Source of the DNA: Planctobacterium sp047947135
GTDB taxonomy: Bacteria; Pseudomonadota; Gammaproteobacteria; Enterobacterales; Alteromonadaceae
Length of the DNA: 64,000 nt
Direction: 5' to 3'
NCBI GenBank assembly: GCA_047947135.1
Contig: CP170457.1
Coordinates: forward strand, 1-64,000
This document shows positions 44,741-52,498 of this stretch, piece by piece. The stretch's first letter is position 1; each line of letters opens with the position of its first letter. The notes under the pieces are model-generated. The model did not search any database. It worked only from the letters and a program-made list of their open reading frames with translations, and was not told the DNA's origin. Both the position numbers and the translations under genes were made by a program.

Positions 44741-45230
44741 CCGCATAGCCGGTTGCCTTTGTGCTCGCGCATCACTGGCATCGGCCCATCCAACAACTTA
44801 TTTGCATAAATTCCCTGCGGGGCAATTTTTGTGGCCCGACTCTTGCTGTATATCCTCCTGAAGATCTAAAAACCGCGTAAAGCCAAAATACTGACACAAG
44901 TATTGCTACGTCATGTCAGTGCTATGTTTTATGCCCACGATTAACAGCAGGAGTGCGATGCTTAAGACCAACAACAGAATTTAATCCCTAAACAGAATAA
45001 TTATGTTAAGCCAATGATATTGGAAAGTACTCCCTGCTGCTTCAAGCCGGGCTGATGCAATATGCGCGTCAGAAAGTGTGGTCCACATCGGCCTATGGCT
45101 GCACCTGTCAGCTTTTTGACAGTCGCCATGATAATCCTTTGCAGAAAGGATGAGGCTCTGCGTCAAAAAATTGTTATTTGACGTTCTTGGTCTGGTTCCA
45201 GCGGATAAATTGATGTTGAACCAAAGACAT
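44741..45230. other. Gene-free stretch between the PspA operon and the sigma-54 region
   Basis: About 490 bases in which no gene is supported. A 61-codon minus-strand frame at 44981-45166 starts well (MTQSLILSAKDYHG) but has no ribosome site or recognisable homology. Codons at about 44756-44860 (plus) could be a decayed remnant. Base composition is ordinary. No RNA structure with clear features was found. Confidence 0.4.
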
Positions 45231-45251
45231 TCACAATAAAAAGTGAGTTTT

Positions 45252-45283
45252 TTTGAAAAGTATTTTTATTTATACTTTTCAAA
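45252..45283. promoter_or_regulatory. Perfect 12-bp inverted repeat, probable enhancer site
   Basis: TTTGAAAAGTAT (45252-45263) and ATACTTTTCAAA (45272-45283) are perfect inverted arms with eight bases between. Its centre is about 110 bases upstream of the predicted sigma-54 start site, the usual place for an activator (bEBP) binding site. It is not followed by a T-run useful for termination beyond the AT-rich loop. Confidence 0.65.
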
Positions 45284-45350
45284 TACTTAACATTAATTCA
45301 CACTAAAACAACACAGCAATGCCTGTGATTTTTTGCTGCTTTTTAAAAAG

Positions 45351-45367
45351 TTGGCACCCCGTATGCA
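45351..45367 (+). promoter_or_regulatory. Sigma-54 (RpoN) promoter
   Basis: TTGGCACCCCGTATGCA has the -24 GG and -12 GC elements exactly ten bases apart and matches the consensus YTGGCACGRNNNTTGCW at nearly all fixed positions (ATGCA for TTGCA, C for G at position 8). Predicted transcript start is near 45379, leaving an AT-rich leader of about 86 bases before the ATG at 45465. Confidence 0.8.
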
Positions 45368-45464
45368 TTATCTAAATCACAGTGACACAAAAACAATAAA
45401 AACAGTCACAACACTAAAAAACAATAACTAACGATTTATCTAAAAATTTTACGGGACAAATAAA

Positions 45465-45959
45465 ATGAAAACTTTCACTAAAACTATCGCATTACTTTCT
45501 ACTGTTGTTGCTTTAACTGCTCAAGCTGATATCGCTGTGTCTGACACCGACAGCACCTCTTTTGATATCGGTGGCGAAATTCAGCCGGAGTGCAAGGTAT
45601 CAAACTCAGCCTTAAATACAGCAACAGCACTGGACTTGAGCTCAACTGATGCACAAACCGCAGCCAACGTGTCCATCTGGTGTAACACCGGACAAGGTAC
45701 AGCCAGCACGACTTATAGCTCTCAAAATGCCGGTTTCCTGGTCAACGAAAGTGGCAAGAAAATCGCCTATAAGATTGATATCGATGGCACCGCGAACGAC
45801 TTAGCATTAACCTCAGACCAAACCGTTGCCCAGCAATCAGGTCAGGGTGTTGAAGGAGCCGATGCCACCAAAGCGGTTAGCATCAAGCCTGTAGTGACTG
45901 GATTTGAATTTGCCGGTACTTACTCAGATACAATTGAAGTTACGGTTGCGTACAACTAA
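45465..45959 (+). CDS. Secreted pilin/spore-coat-U-like protein, sigma-54 controlled
   Basis: A 164-residue product with a clear signal peptide (TIALLSTVVALTAQA, cleaved before DIAVSD). The mature part is beta-rich, Ser/Thr/Ala-rich and has two cysteines (QPECKVS and SIWCNTG), probably a disulfide. The pattern FDIGGEIQPECKVS near the N terminus and a final alternating strand (TYSDTIEVTVAYN) resemble SCPU/CsuA-type fimbrial subunits. No chaperone or usher gene is adjacent, so it is an orphan here and the family call is tentative. It is preceded by a sigma-54 promoter with upstream dyad and followed by a strong terminator. Confidence 0.7.
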   Translation: MKTFTKTIALLSTVVALTAQADIAVSDTDSTSFDIGGEIQPECKVSNSALNTATALDLSSTDAQTAANVSIWCNTGQGTASTTYSSQNAGFLVNESGKKIAYKIDIDGTANDLALTSDQTVAQQSGQGVEGADATKAVSIKPVVTGFEFAGTYSDTIEVTVAYN

Positions 45960-45986
45960 TACTCTTCAGCATTTAATATTATCTAA

Positions 45987-46019
45987 AAAGCCGACTCGTT
46001 AGTCGGCTTTGTTTTTTTC
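45987..46019 (+). terminator. Bidirectional terminator shared by the pilin-like gene and the DMT transporter
   Basis: AAAGCCGACT and AGTCGGCTTT form a perfect ten-base-pair stem with loop CGTT, followed by GTTTTTTT on the plus strand and by TTTTT on the minus strand. The stop codon of the convergent transporter gene (45999-46001) lies in the loop and stem. Confidence 0.88.
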
Positions 46020-46874
46020 TGTCGCTATCAACCAAACCCCCGTAATAACACAAAGTGTGCCCAGAGCATGGTTCAGCCCGAAAGGTTCACTCAATATGAC
46101 CACCGCGAAACCCGCCGTCATCACTGGTCCAAGTCCTCCTAGAATACTGGTTTGTTGTGGCCCTAATCGGGCGATTGCTGCTGCAATGAGAAGCGAGGGA
46201 ATGACCGTGCAAAATATCACCAACACCAGCACCCAGGCGTATGCCATTATCGGCAATGAAAATATTTCGGTTGCTTGTAGTACTAATAAGTGAAGCAAAA
46301 CACATACCGTAGCAATTAACATGGCCAGGCAGGTAAAAACCTGGCTACCCATTGCTGCAATACCCTGTTTGCTCAATACCAGATAAACACCAAAAGCAGC
46401 TGCGCTGATCAGAATGTAAAAAGCGCCTAACAAGGCGTCAGCACCAATTAATTGCACCTCAAAACCGAGCACAATAACGATCCCAAAGTAAGTGATCAGC
46501 ATCGCCAGGATGGTGCGTCTACCCGGTAAAACCCGCCACACTATCCAGCTAAACAGCATCACGAAACCGGGATAAGTGTAAAGTATCAAACGTTCCAGCT
46601 GCGCGCTGATATATTCGAGCCCTTTCATGTCGAGAAGACTGGCCAGATAATAGCCAAGAACTCCAGAGACGAGTACAGTCCAGAAATTCCCGAATACTCT
46701 CGACGCAGGTACCGGTTTTTTATGTAAATACCATATCAGCAAGATGGAATAGATAGGGGCGGCAAACAGCATTCTCAGCACAATGACCTGTTCGGCATCT
46801 AACTGATAGTCAAATGCTAATTTAATCACAATGGATTTAAAGGAAAACAAAGTCGTGCCCAGCACGGCTAGCAA
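45999..46874 (-). CDS. DMT-family (EamA) transporter, start codon uncertain
   Basis: An inner-membrane protein of at least 291 aa with ten hydrophobic helices in two EamA halves (LAVLGTTLFSFKSIVIKLAF; later ALLGAFYILISAAAFGVYLV and IPSLLIAAAIARLGPQQTSI). Such proteins export amino acids or other metabolites; the substrate is unknown. The only standard start is TTG at 46874, which falls at the beginning of TM1. The frame stays open and protein-like upstream to 46944 (codons ILNSSHSITHQQIGI), and an AGGA lies five to six bases before an ATT at 46919, so translation may begin at ATT 46919 or CTG 46916. Confidence 0.85.
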   Translation of the reverse strand: MLAVLGTTLFSFKSIVIKLAFDYQLDAEQVIVLRMLFAAPIYSILLIWYLHKKPVPASRVFGNFWTVLVSGVLGYYLASLLDMKGLEYISAQLERLILYTYPGFVMLFSWIVWRVLPGRRTILAMLITYFGIVIVLGFEVQLIGADALLGAFYILISAAAFGVYLVLSKQGIAAMGSQVFTCLAMLIATVCVLLHLLVLQATEIFSLPIMAYAWVLVLVIFCTVIPSLLIAAAIARLGPQQTSILGGLGPVMTAGFAVVILSEPFGLNHALGTLCVITGVWLIATEKNKAD

Positions 46875-47092
46875 GATTCCTATCTGTTGATGCGTTATGC
46901 TGTGTGATGAATTCAGAATTTTATTCCTGGCTGTTTTGAAGTCTCACTGGTTTCTTGCAATATGCCAGCAACCCTTTATAGACGCCAAATTGTTGTAAAA
47001 ACTCAATGAAAATTAGTACCGAAGACTGCTACAGTAGCTGCAGATTGTCTTGTTAATAATACCGATTGGTATCAGCGGAGGCTCAGTTTATC

Positions 47093-48673
47093 ATGCATTG
47101 GTGGAAAGGCGCTGCCATTTATCAAATCTACCCGCGTAGCTATTGCGATAGTAATAATGACGGTATTGGTGACCTGCCTGGGATTACCGCAAAACTTCCC
47201 TATATTGCCTCTCTGAATGTGGATGCCATTTGGATCTCCCCTTTCTTTTTATCGCCGATGAAAGATTTCGGTTACGATGTAGAGGACTACCGTCAGGTCG
47301 ATCCAATATTCGGCACACTAGCAGATTTTAAACAACTGTTAGCAACAGCCCATAAGCTCAATCTAAAAGTCGTTATTGATCAAGTGATAAGCCATACCTC
47401 AGATAGACATATCTGGTTTCAGGAAAGTCGTCTCGATAAAGATAACCCAAAAGCTGACTGGTATGTTTGGGCAGATGCCAATGCAGATGGTACGCCGCCA
47501 ACAAACTGGCATTCGGTTTTTGGTGGCAGCGCCTGGCAATGGGATAGTCGCCGCTCCCAGTATTACTTGCATAATTTTTTGGCATCTCAACCAGACCTGA
47601 ATTTCCACAACCCAACCGTCAGGCAGCAAATGAAAGATGAAATGCGTTTCTGGCTGGAAATGGGAGTGGATGGCTTCCGTCTCGACACGGTTAACTACTA
47701 TTTTCACGATAAACAGTTGCGTAATAATCCGGCGCAGGATCTGGAGGGTGCAAAGGTACTCAACCCTTACTACTGCCAGCAACATTTGTATGACAAAAAT
47801 CAACCAGAAAATGCCGAATTTACCAAAGAGTTACGCAAACTGACGGAGCAATATGCCGAACGTATACTTTTAGGCGAGATAGGCGATATAGAAGCTGAGC
47901 AACTCATGGCCGCTTATACCGGCCCGGAAAAACTCCATACCGCGTACAGTTTCAGATTACTGTCTGAAGACAGTGGTGCCGAGTATTTTGCCAATGTCAT
48001 AAATCAGCAAGAACAGTTACTCGGTGATGGTTGGCCAACATGGGCGTTTAGTAATCACGATGTCATTCGCGTAGTGAGTCGATGGCAGCGGGACGCGTCC
48101 CACACGATCTTGGCCGAATTGTACTTGGCTTTGTTAATCTCACTGAAAGGCAATATATGTATTTATCAGGGGGAAGAACTGGGATTAACCGAAGCGCAGC
48201 TGGAATTCGAGCAACTTCAGGATCCTTGGGGTATTACTTTCTGGCCAGAGTTTAAAGGCCGGGATGGTTGCCGAACACCGATGCCCTGGGATGCCGAACG
48301 GCCGTTTGCAGGCTTCAGTGACAAGTCCCCCTGGTTACCAGTGCCAGCCGAACATCAGAAAATGGCGGTCAAACAGCAGCAGGAGCTCACTGATTCAGTA
48401 TTGCAGGTTGCGCAACGATTATTGCGCTATCGACAGCAAAATAGTGCATTGAAGAACGGCACAATAAGCCGGGTTGAAGTCGATGGTGAATGCTTATGGT
48501 TCTCTCGACAAACCAAGGAGCAGCATTTGTTGTGCTGTTTTAATTTAGGTAACGAGCGTGTCGACCTGTCTGGAAAGATAAACAGTGTCATAGGCCCTTT
48601 CGATAGCCCAGTAGAAATCCCCGAATTCAGCTACCAATTTATCGAATTGGAATCCCGTACCGCAGGGGGCTAA
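47093..48673 (+). CDS. GH13 alpha-glucosidase (oligo-1,6-glucosidase-like, probably GH13_23)
   Basis: A 526-residue cytosolic glycoside hydrolase, start at 47093 after GGAGG; an in-frame TTG at 47066 is less likely. Conserved GH13 regions: DQVISHTSDRHIWF, GVDGFRLDTVNYY (nucleophile Asp198), LLGEIGD (acid/base Glu262) and WAFSNHDVIRV (Asp323). The N terminus (MHWWKGAAIYQIYPRSY) is that of alpha-glucosidases acting on maltose-like or isomaltose-like oligosaccharides. It has no signal peptide and stands without a sugar transporter; cheV on the opposite strand converges two bases after its stop. Confidence 0.92.
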   Translation: MHWWKGAAIYQIYPRSYCDSNNDGIGDLPGITAKLPYIASLNVDAIWISPFFLSPMKDFGYDVEDYRQVDPIFGTLADFKQLLATAHKLNLKVVIDQVISHTSDRHIWFQESRLDKDNPKADWYVWADANADGTPPTNWHSVFGGSAWQWDSRRSQYYLHNFLASQPDLNFHNPTVRQQMKDEMRFWLEMGVDGFRLDTVNYYFHDKQLRNNPAQDLEGAKVLNPYYCQQHLYDKNQPENAEFTKELRKLTEQYAERILLGEIGDIEAEQLMAAYTGPEKLHTAYSFRLLSEDSGAEYFANVINQQEQLLGDGWPTWAFSNHDVIRVVSRWQRDASHTILAELYLALLISLKGNICIYQGEELGLTEAQLEFEQLQDPWGITFWPEFKGRDGCRTPMPWDAERPFAGFSDKSPWLPVPAEHQKMAVKQQQELTDSVLQVAQRLLRYRQQNSALKNGTISRVEVDGECLWFSRQTKEQHLLCCFNLGNERVDLSGKINSVIGPFDSPVEIPEFSYQFIELESRTAGG

Positions 48674-48674
48674 C

Positions 48675-49625
48675 TTACTCCCCCTTTTCCAATAACTGTC
48701 TCATTCGTATCTGCGCACATTCAACTAACATATCAGGCTGAAATTTGGAGATGAATTTATCACACCCCACTTTTTGCACCATTGCTTCATTAAAGCTGCC
48801 GCTTAAACTTGTATTTAGCGTGACAAAAAGATCCTGCATTCTGGCATCCGATCTAACCTCTGCAGTAAGCATATATCCGTCCATTTCCGGCATTTCTGCA
48901 TCAGTGAACATCATTAAAATATGATCTTGCACTCGCTTGCCTTCATCCAGCCATTTTTTTAATAGCTTCAAAGCCTGTAAGCCATCATGGCGCTCGATGA
49001 CATTCACCCCCACCCTGGCAAGGGTTTCACGAATCTGTTGTCGGGCTGTGGCAGAATCATCCACGACCAATACTGTTTGACCACGCAAATGTTCATTCAC
49101 TTCATCTTCTAAAATTTCTTTGGAGACTTTTGTGTCGTAGTCGATTATTTCGGCAAGCACCTTTTCAACATCAATAATCTCGACAATCTTTTTGCCACCC
49201 TTATGTTCTATTTGAGTAAAAGCGGTCAGATAATTGTTTTGCCCTGCACTATTTGGCGGCGGTAGAATTTCAGCCCAGGATAGATTGGTAATACTGAGTA
49301 CCGGCCCAATTAAAAACCCCTGAACTGAACGATTATATTCAGTGATGATGACATTTCGATTTTCACCTAAGGGAGCCTTGTTTAATTTGATAGCGCGGCG
49401 TAAATCGACAATGGGAACTGATAAACCACGCAAGCTGGCTACACCGCAGAGATGCTCATGGGACCCCGGCATTTGAATCATCTGGGGGACAGGAATCACT
49501 TCCCGTACCTTAAAGACGTTCATCGCAAAGATCTGCTCGGTATTTAACTGGAATAGTAGCAATTCGAGACGATTCTCTCCCACCAACTTGGTGCGCGAAT
49601 CTATCGATGCTAATAAACCGGACAT
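48675..49625 (-). CDS. cheV: Chemotaxis coupling protein CheV
   Basis: CheV couples receptors to CheA and has a receiver domain that tunes adaptation. The 316-residue product has a CheW-like domain (about 20-165; FAMNVFKVREVIPVPQM, GVASLRGLSVPIVDLRRAI) and a C-terminal receiver (about 180-310) with VLVVDDSATARQQI, the phosphorylated Asp in MMFTDAEMPEMDGYML and the CheV-specific LNTSLSGSFNEAMVQKVGCD. Isolated from other che genes, as usual for cheV paralogues. Together with the receptor at 36 kb it shows that the organism is chemotactic. Confidence 0.95.
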   Translation of the reverse strand: MSGLLASIDSRTKLVGENRLELLLFQLNTEQIFAMNVFKVREVIPVPQMIQMPGSHEHLCGVASLRGLSVPIVDLRRAIKLNKAPLGENRNVIITEYNRSVQGFLIGPVLSITNLSWAEILPPPNSAGQNNYLTAFTQIEHKGGKKIVEIIDVEKVLAEIIDYDTKVSKEILEDEVNEHLRGQTVLVVDDSATARQQIRETLARVGVNVIERHDGLQALKLLKKWLDEGKRVQDHILMMFTDAEMPEMDGYMLTAEVRSDARMQDLFVTLNTSLSGSFNEAMVQKVGCDKFISKFQPDMLVECAQIRMRQLLEKGE

Positions 49626-49867
49626 ATCTTACCCTCTGTACAAGTCACATGATCAAGAATCCACGTTACCTACTTTATCTCTCAGCGGCAACGTTTTGCC
49701 ATTTAAATATAGTCAAATTAGCCATGAATGATACGCGCAATGCGTTTAAGATGTTCAGCCAATAACCTAACTGGTGTTACCATCTCTCGGTTTTGTGGCA
49801 TTTGTGTGAACTCGATCTTTATCGGTTTTGGTATAAGATTAAACAAAAGTAACCTTCCCGATGATAT

Positions 49868-50644
49868 ATGAACATTCGCAGAGGACATTGTCATTTTCTT
49901 ATACTGTCGCTGCTCTTTGTGAACGCAGTGCAGGCAAGAGATGGCAATGCGCTAACGATGTGCATCGACCATTACCCTCCTTTGCAAATGGTGCTCCCCG
50001 GTGGCGAAGCCACAGGTGAAAATGTGGAACTCACTCGCGCGTTTGCGCAACGACTGGGTTATCAATTAAAGTTTACTGCGGACACCCCTTTCAAACGCTG
50101 TTTGCAATGGTTAAAAGATGGTTTGGTTGACGTCATGGCTGGCTTACTGCACTCGCCGCAACGCCATCTCGATTACCATATGTTTTTATATGACGATAGC
50201 ACCGTAAAACAATTTTTTGTCCGCAAAAACCACCTTAAAATCACGCGATTTTCCGATTTGGAAGGATTGGTTATTGGCGTCGTCAGAGGTTCGAGGCAGT
50301 TTGAATTGTTTGATAATGCACCAGAAGGCATGTTTACCAAGGTGTATGTCAACACTCTGACCGCCGCCTTTGGGATGTTAGAGAAGGAAAGAGTCGATGC
50401 GGTAGTTTGTACTGACTACTATGGGCACAATGTTATTAACAGTCACCCGGAATACAAGGCAAAAATCATTCCGGCGGCCTATACCGTTATCGACGGTACT
50501 CGTGTTTATATTGGCCTGTCCAGGAAATCGCCCTTTGCCAGTGAATTATCCAGATTTCAGACTCTGGCAGAGGAAATGCACCAGACAGGTGAATTCACAG
50601 AGTTAATGCGACAATTTCAGATTCAGCACCCAGAGTACTATTGA
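49868..50644 (+). CDS. Family 3-type periplasmic solute-binding protein
   Basis: A 258-residue protein with a signal peptide (ILSLLFVNAVQA, cleaved before RDG) and an SBP_bac_3-type fold: CIDHYPPLQMVLPGGEATGE, then VELTRAFAQRLGYQLKF, LKDGLVDVMAGLLHSPQR and GVVRGSRQFELFDNAP. No ABC permease or ATPase is adjacent; such orphan proteins in Alteromonadales may feed signalling or share a transporter. A candidate -10 (TATAAG, 49832-49837) lies 30 bases before the ATG, giving a short leader. Ligand unknown. Confidence 0.85.
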   Translation: MNIRRGHCHFLILSLLFVNAVQARDGNALTMCIDHYPPLQMVLPGGEATGENVELTRAFAQRLGYQLKFTADTPFKRCLQWLKDGLVDVMAGLLHSPQRHLDYHMFLYDDSTVKQFFVRKNHLKITRFSDLEGLVIGVVRGSRQFELFDNAPEGMFTKVYVNTLTAAFGMLEKERVDAVVCTDYYGHNVINSHPEYKAKIIPAAYTVIDGTRVYIGLSRKSPFASELSRFQTLAEEMHQTGEFTELMRQFQIQHPEYY

Positions 50645-50748
50645 AATTTAAGGCTCTCAGCGGAAAGGTTGTTTGAACCTAATTTTGGCAAAACCGAAAG
50701 AAATAAAGGAATTACCCGGTTTATACAGATAACTTCAATATTTCGAGC

Positions 50749-51204
50749 ATGTCGATGAATCTAGTTAGAAAACTTTTACTGGCGTTAGCCTTAATTTCCA
50801 GTCCCAGTGTATTTGCAGATGATCCTGTTAATAGCTCACTTTTTGGCAATATTGCCATTGATGGTTACGACAGCGTCGCTTATTGGACCGAGAGCAAAGC
50901 CATCGAAGGCGAGAAAAAATATACGTTCGAGTGGCAGGGAGCAAAATGGAGGTTTGCCAATCAGGAAAATTTAACGCTATTTAAAGACAACCCTGAGAAA
51001 TACGCGCCAGAGTATGGTGGATATTGTGCCTGGGCAATGTCAGACGACCGTTTGGCAGGCATTGATGGCGAAGCCTGGACAATCTACGACGGAAAGCTGT
51101 ACTTAAATTATAACATGCGTGTAATGGATGAGTGGCGACAGGACAAAGCCCTGTTTGTGGAACAAGCAGACACTTTTTACCAAAATAGATTCGGTTCACA
51201 ATAA
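50749..51204 (+). CDS. YHS-domain periplasmic protein
   Basis: A 151-residue product with a signal peptide (LLLALALISSPSVFA, cleaved before DDP) and a YHS-type region: IDGYDSVAYWTESKAIEGEK, WRFANQENLTLFKDNPEKYA and PEYGGYCAWAM. These periplasmic YHS proteins are thought to handle metal or redox chemistry, but the function is not established. The start may be the ATG at 50749 or the one six bases on. It lies between the solute-binding protein and the borosin-like genes and may not belong to either. Confidence 0.85.
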   Translation: MSMNLVRKLLLALALISSPSVFADDPVNSSLFGNIAIDGYDSVAYWTESKAIEGEKKYTFEWQGAKWRFANQENLTLFKDNPEKYAPEYGGYCAWAMSDDRLAGIDGEAWTIYDGKLYLNYNMRVMDEWRQDKALFVEQADTFYQNRFGSQ

Positions 51205-51308
51205 CCTAAAGGCCAAGCTCTGTCGTTGCAGGTAATATATTTGCACAAATAGCCAAGCAGGCATATGATTGCATGTAGTCAATCATTGTCTGTTGGTCCC
51301 CACTTATT

Positions 51309-52130
51309 ATGTCTGAAAAGCAAGGTAGCTTAATTATCGCAGGATGCGGTTTGCATCCCGGTCACATGACGCTAGAAACAAAAAGCGTTATCGAAAATGC
51401 AGAAAAAGTCTTGCTGGTCGCCCCCAACCCCTTGTCAATAAGACATATCATAGAACTGAATCCCGCCACAGAGCATCTTGGAAAGTTTTACAATCAGGGG
51501 TTGCAGCGACCTGACATTTATCGCCAAATGGCCAAGTACATCATTGAACTGGTGCGTGCTGGACATCAGGTTTGTACCGTTTTTTATGGTCATCCGGGTG
51601 TTTTTGTCAGCTCCACACGCATGGCTAGTCGAGTTTTAAAAGAACAAGGGTATGAAGTCAGTATGCTACCCGGTATTGCCGCAGACGCCTGTTTATATGC
51701 AGATCTGGATTTGGATCCTGCCGAGACGGGCTGTCAATCCTATGAGGCGACCCGATTTTTGATGACTCGTAGAGAAGTCGACAACAGTGCCGCGCTTATT
51801 TTGTGGCAACTGGGGTTAACCGGCGAGCATACGATGGACCACTTCAAAAAGGGTGAGCAAGGCTTAACTGCTTTGGCCAGGCTGTTGCTGGAAAAGTATC
51901 CTGCTGAACATCAGGTTTGTTTATATGAGGCCCCCACCTTACCCGGGTTTCGTCCAAGACAAGACTGGCTTACTTTGGCTGAACTGGAAAAAGCAGACGT
52001 CAGCCTAATTACCACGCTGTTTGTACCGGCGTGCAAAGAACCCGAGTTTGCCGAAGAACGGTTGAGCTGGCTCGGCTTGAGCAGCAAAGACATTGAGCAT
52101 TGGGAAGAATTTGAAGAAGTGGATGCTTAA
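51309..52130 (+). CDS. Borosin-type peptide alpha-N-methyltransferase (TP_methylase family)
   Basis: A 273-residue SAM-dependent methyltransferase of the tetrapyrrole-methylase fold. It starts SLIIAGCGLHPGHMTLETKS and has the cofactor loop FYGHPGVFVSS, MLPGIAADACLYADLDLDP, GCQSYEATRFL and LILWQLGLTGEHTMDHF. Corrin- and porphyrin-methylase features beyond the fold are absent. The spacing of Tyr61, Arg67, Tyr71 and Tyr93 (FYNQGLQRPDIY and FYGHPG) follows the active-site Tyr/Arg set described for borosin enzymes such as OphMA and SonM, which methylate backbone amides of a ribosomal peptide. The next gene is a small protein of the expected precursor type, so a split borosin system is likely. No fused core peptide is present: the C terminus is an acidic WLGLSSKDIEHWEEFEEVDA. 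Confidence 0.85.
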   Translation: MSEKQGSLIIAGCGLHPGHMTLETKSVIENAEKVLLVAPNPLSIRHIIELNPATEHLGKFYNQGLQRPDIYRQMAKYIIELVRAGHQVCTVFYGHPGVFVSSTRMASRVLKEQGYEVSMLPGIAADACLYADLDLDPAETGCQSYEATRFLMTRREVDNSAALILWQLGLTGEHTMDHFKKGEQGLTALARLLLEKYPAEHQVCLYEAPTLPGFRPRQDWLTLAELEKADVSLITTLFVPACKEPEFAEERLSWLGLSSKDIEHWEEFEEVDA

Positions 52131-52133
52131 ACT

Positions 52134-52160
52134 GAACAACCGCAGGTTGTTCGGTTTTTG
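52134..52160 (+). terminator. Hairpin with T-run between methyltransferase and precursor genes
   Basis: GAACAACC and GGTTGTTC form a perfect eight-base-pair stem with a three-base loop, followed by GGTTTTTG, four bases after the methyltransferase stop. A second hairpin, GTCTGT-GCCA-ACAGAC, follows at 52169-52184. This would limit readthrough or stabilise an RNA end, giving unequal enzyme and precursor levels. Confidence 0.7.
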
Positions 52161-52212
52161 CCCTTAACGTCTGTGCCAACAGACACAAAGTACAAAAACA
52201 AGAGGAAATTCT

Positions 52213-52491
52213 ATGGATACGTTAAGTCGTTTTTATATTGACCTGGCCACCGATGCGAATAAGATGAAAGCCTTTAACCTGGCCAGCTCCGAAGAGCGGG
52301 AAGCAATGCTACAATCAGCAGGTGTCAAAAATGCAGCGCAGTATGTCGATTTTAACAAAGACCAGCTGCGTAAAGCGTTGGCAAAAAGTCTAATAGCAGA
52401 TACTCAATCCTGGTATGGACTAGACAGCAATACAGGCAACGACGATAACCGCAACAATGTCGGCCGTCTAGGCTTGTCTAAACGGCATTGA
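52213..52491 (+). CDS. Putative split-borosin precursor peptide, 92 aa
   Basis: A 92-residue protein with strong ribosome site AGAGGAAA. Residues 3-62 predict three amphipathic helices (LSRFYIDLATDANKMKAF, SEEREAMLQSAGV, FNKDQLRKALAKSLI), the size and spacing of the borosin-binding domain of SonA-type precursors (LSDFF..L..DA.LM...N....M...GL). The last 25 residues (about 66-92) form a polar tail, QSWYGLDSNTGNDDNRNNVG and then RLGLSKRH, which is the likely core region. This tail is hydrophilic and Asn/Asp/Gly-rich, unlike the hydrophobic cores of known borosins, so product chemistry would differ. No leader-cleavage motif or protease gene is obvious. It is seven bases before the kinase gene. 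Confidence 0.75.
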   Translation: MDTLSRFYIDLATDANKMKAFNLASSEEREAMLQSAGVKNAAQYVDFNKDQLRKALAKSLIADTQSWYGLDSNTGNDDNRNNVGRLGLSKRH

Positions 52492-52498
52492 TTCATCT

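Noticed and set aside
44981..45166. 61-codon minus-strand frame in the large gap
   Set aside because: Opens MTQSLILSAKDYHG but has no ribosome site and no recognisable domain; not called.
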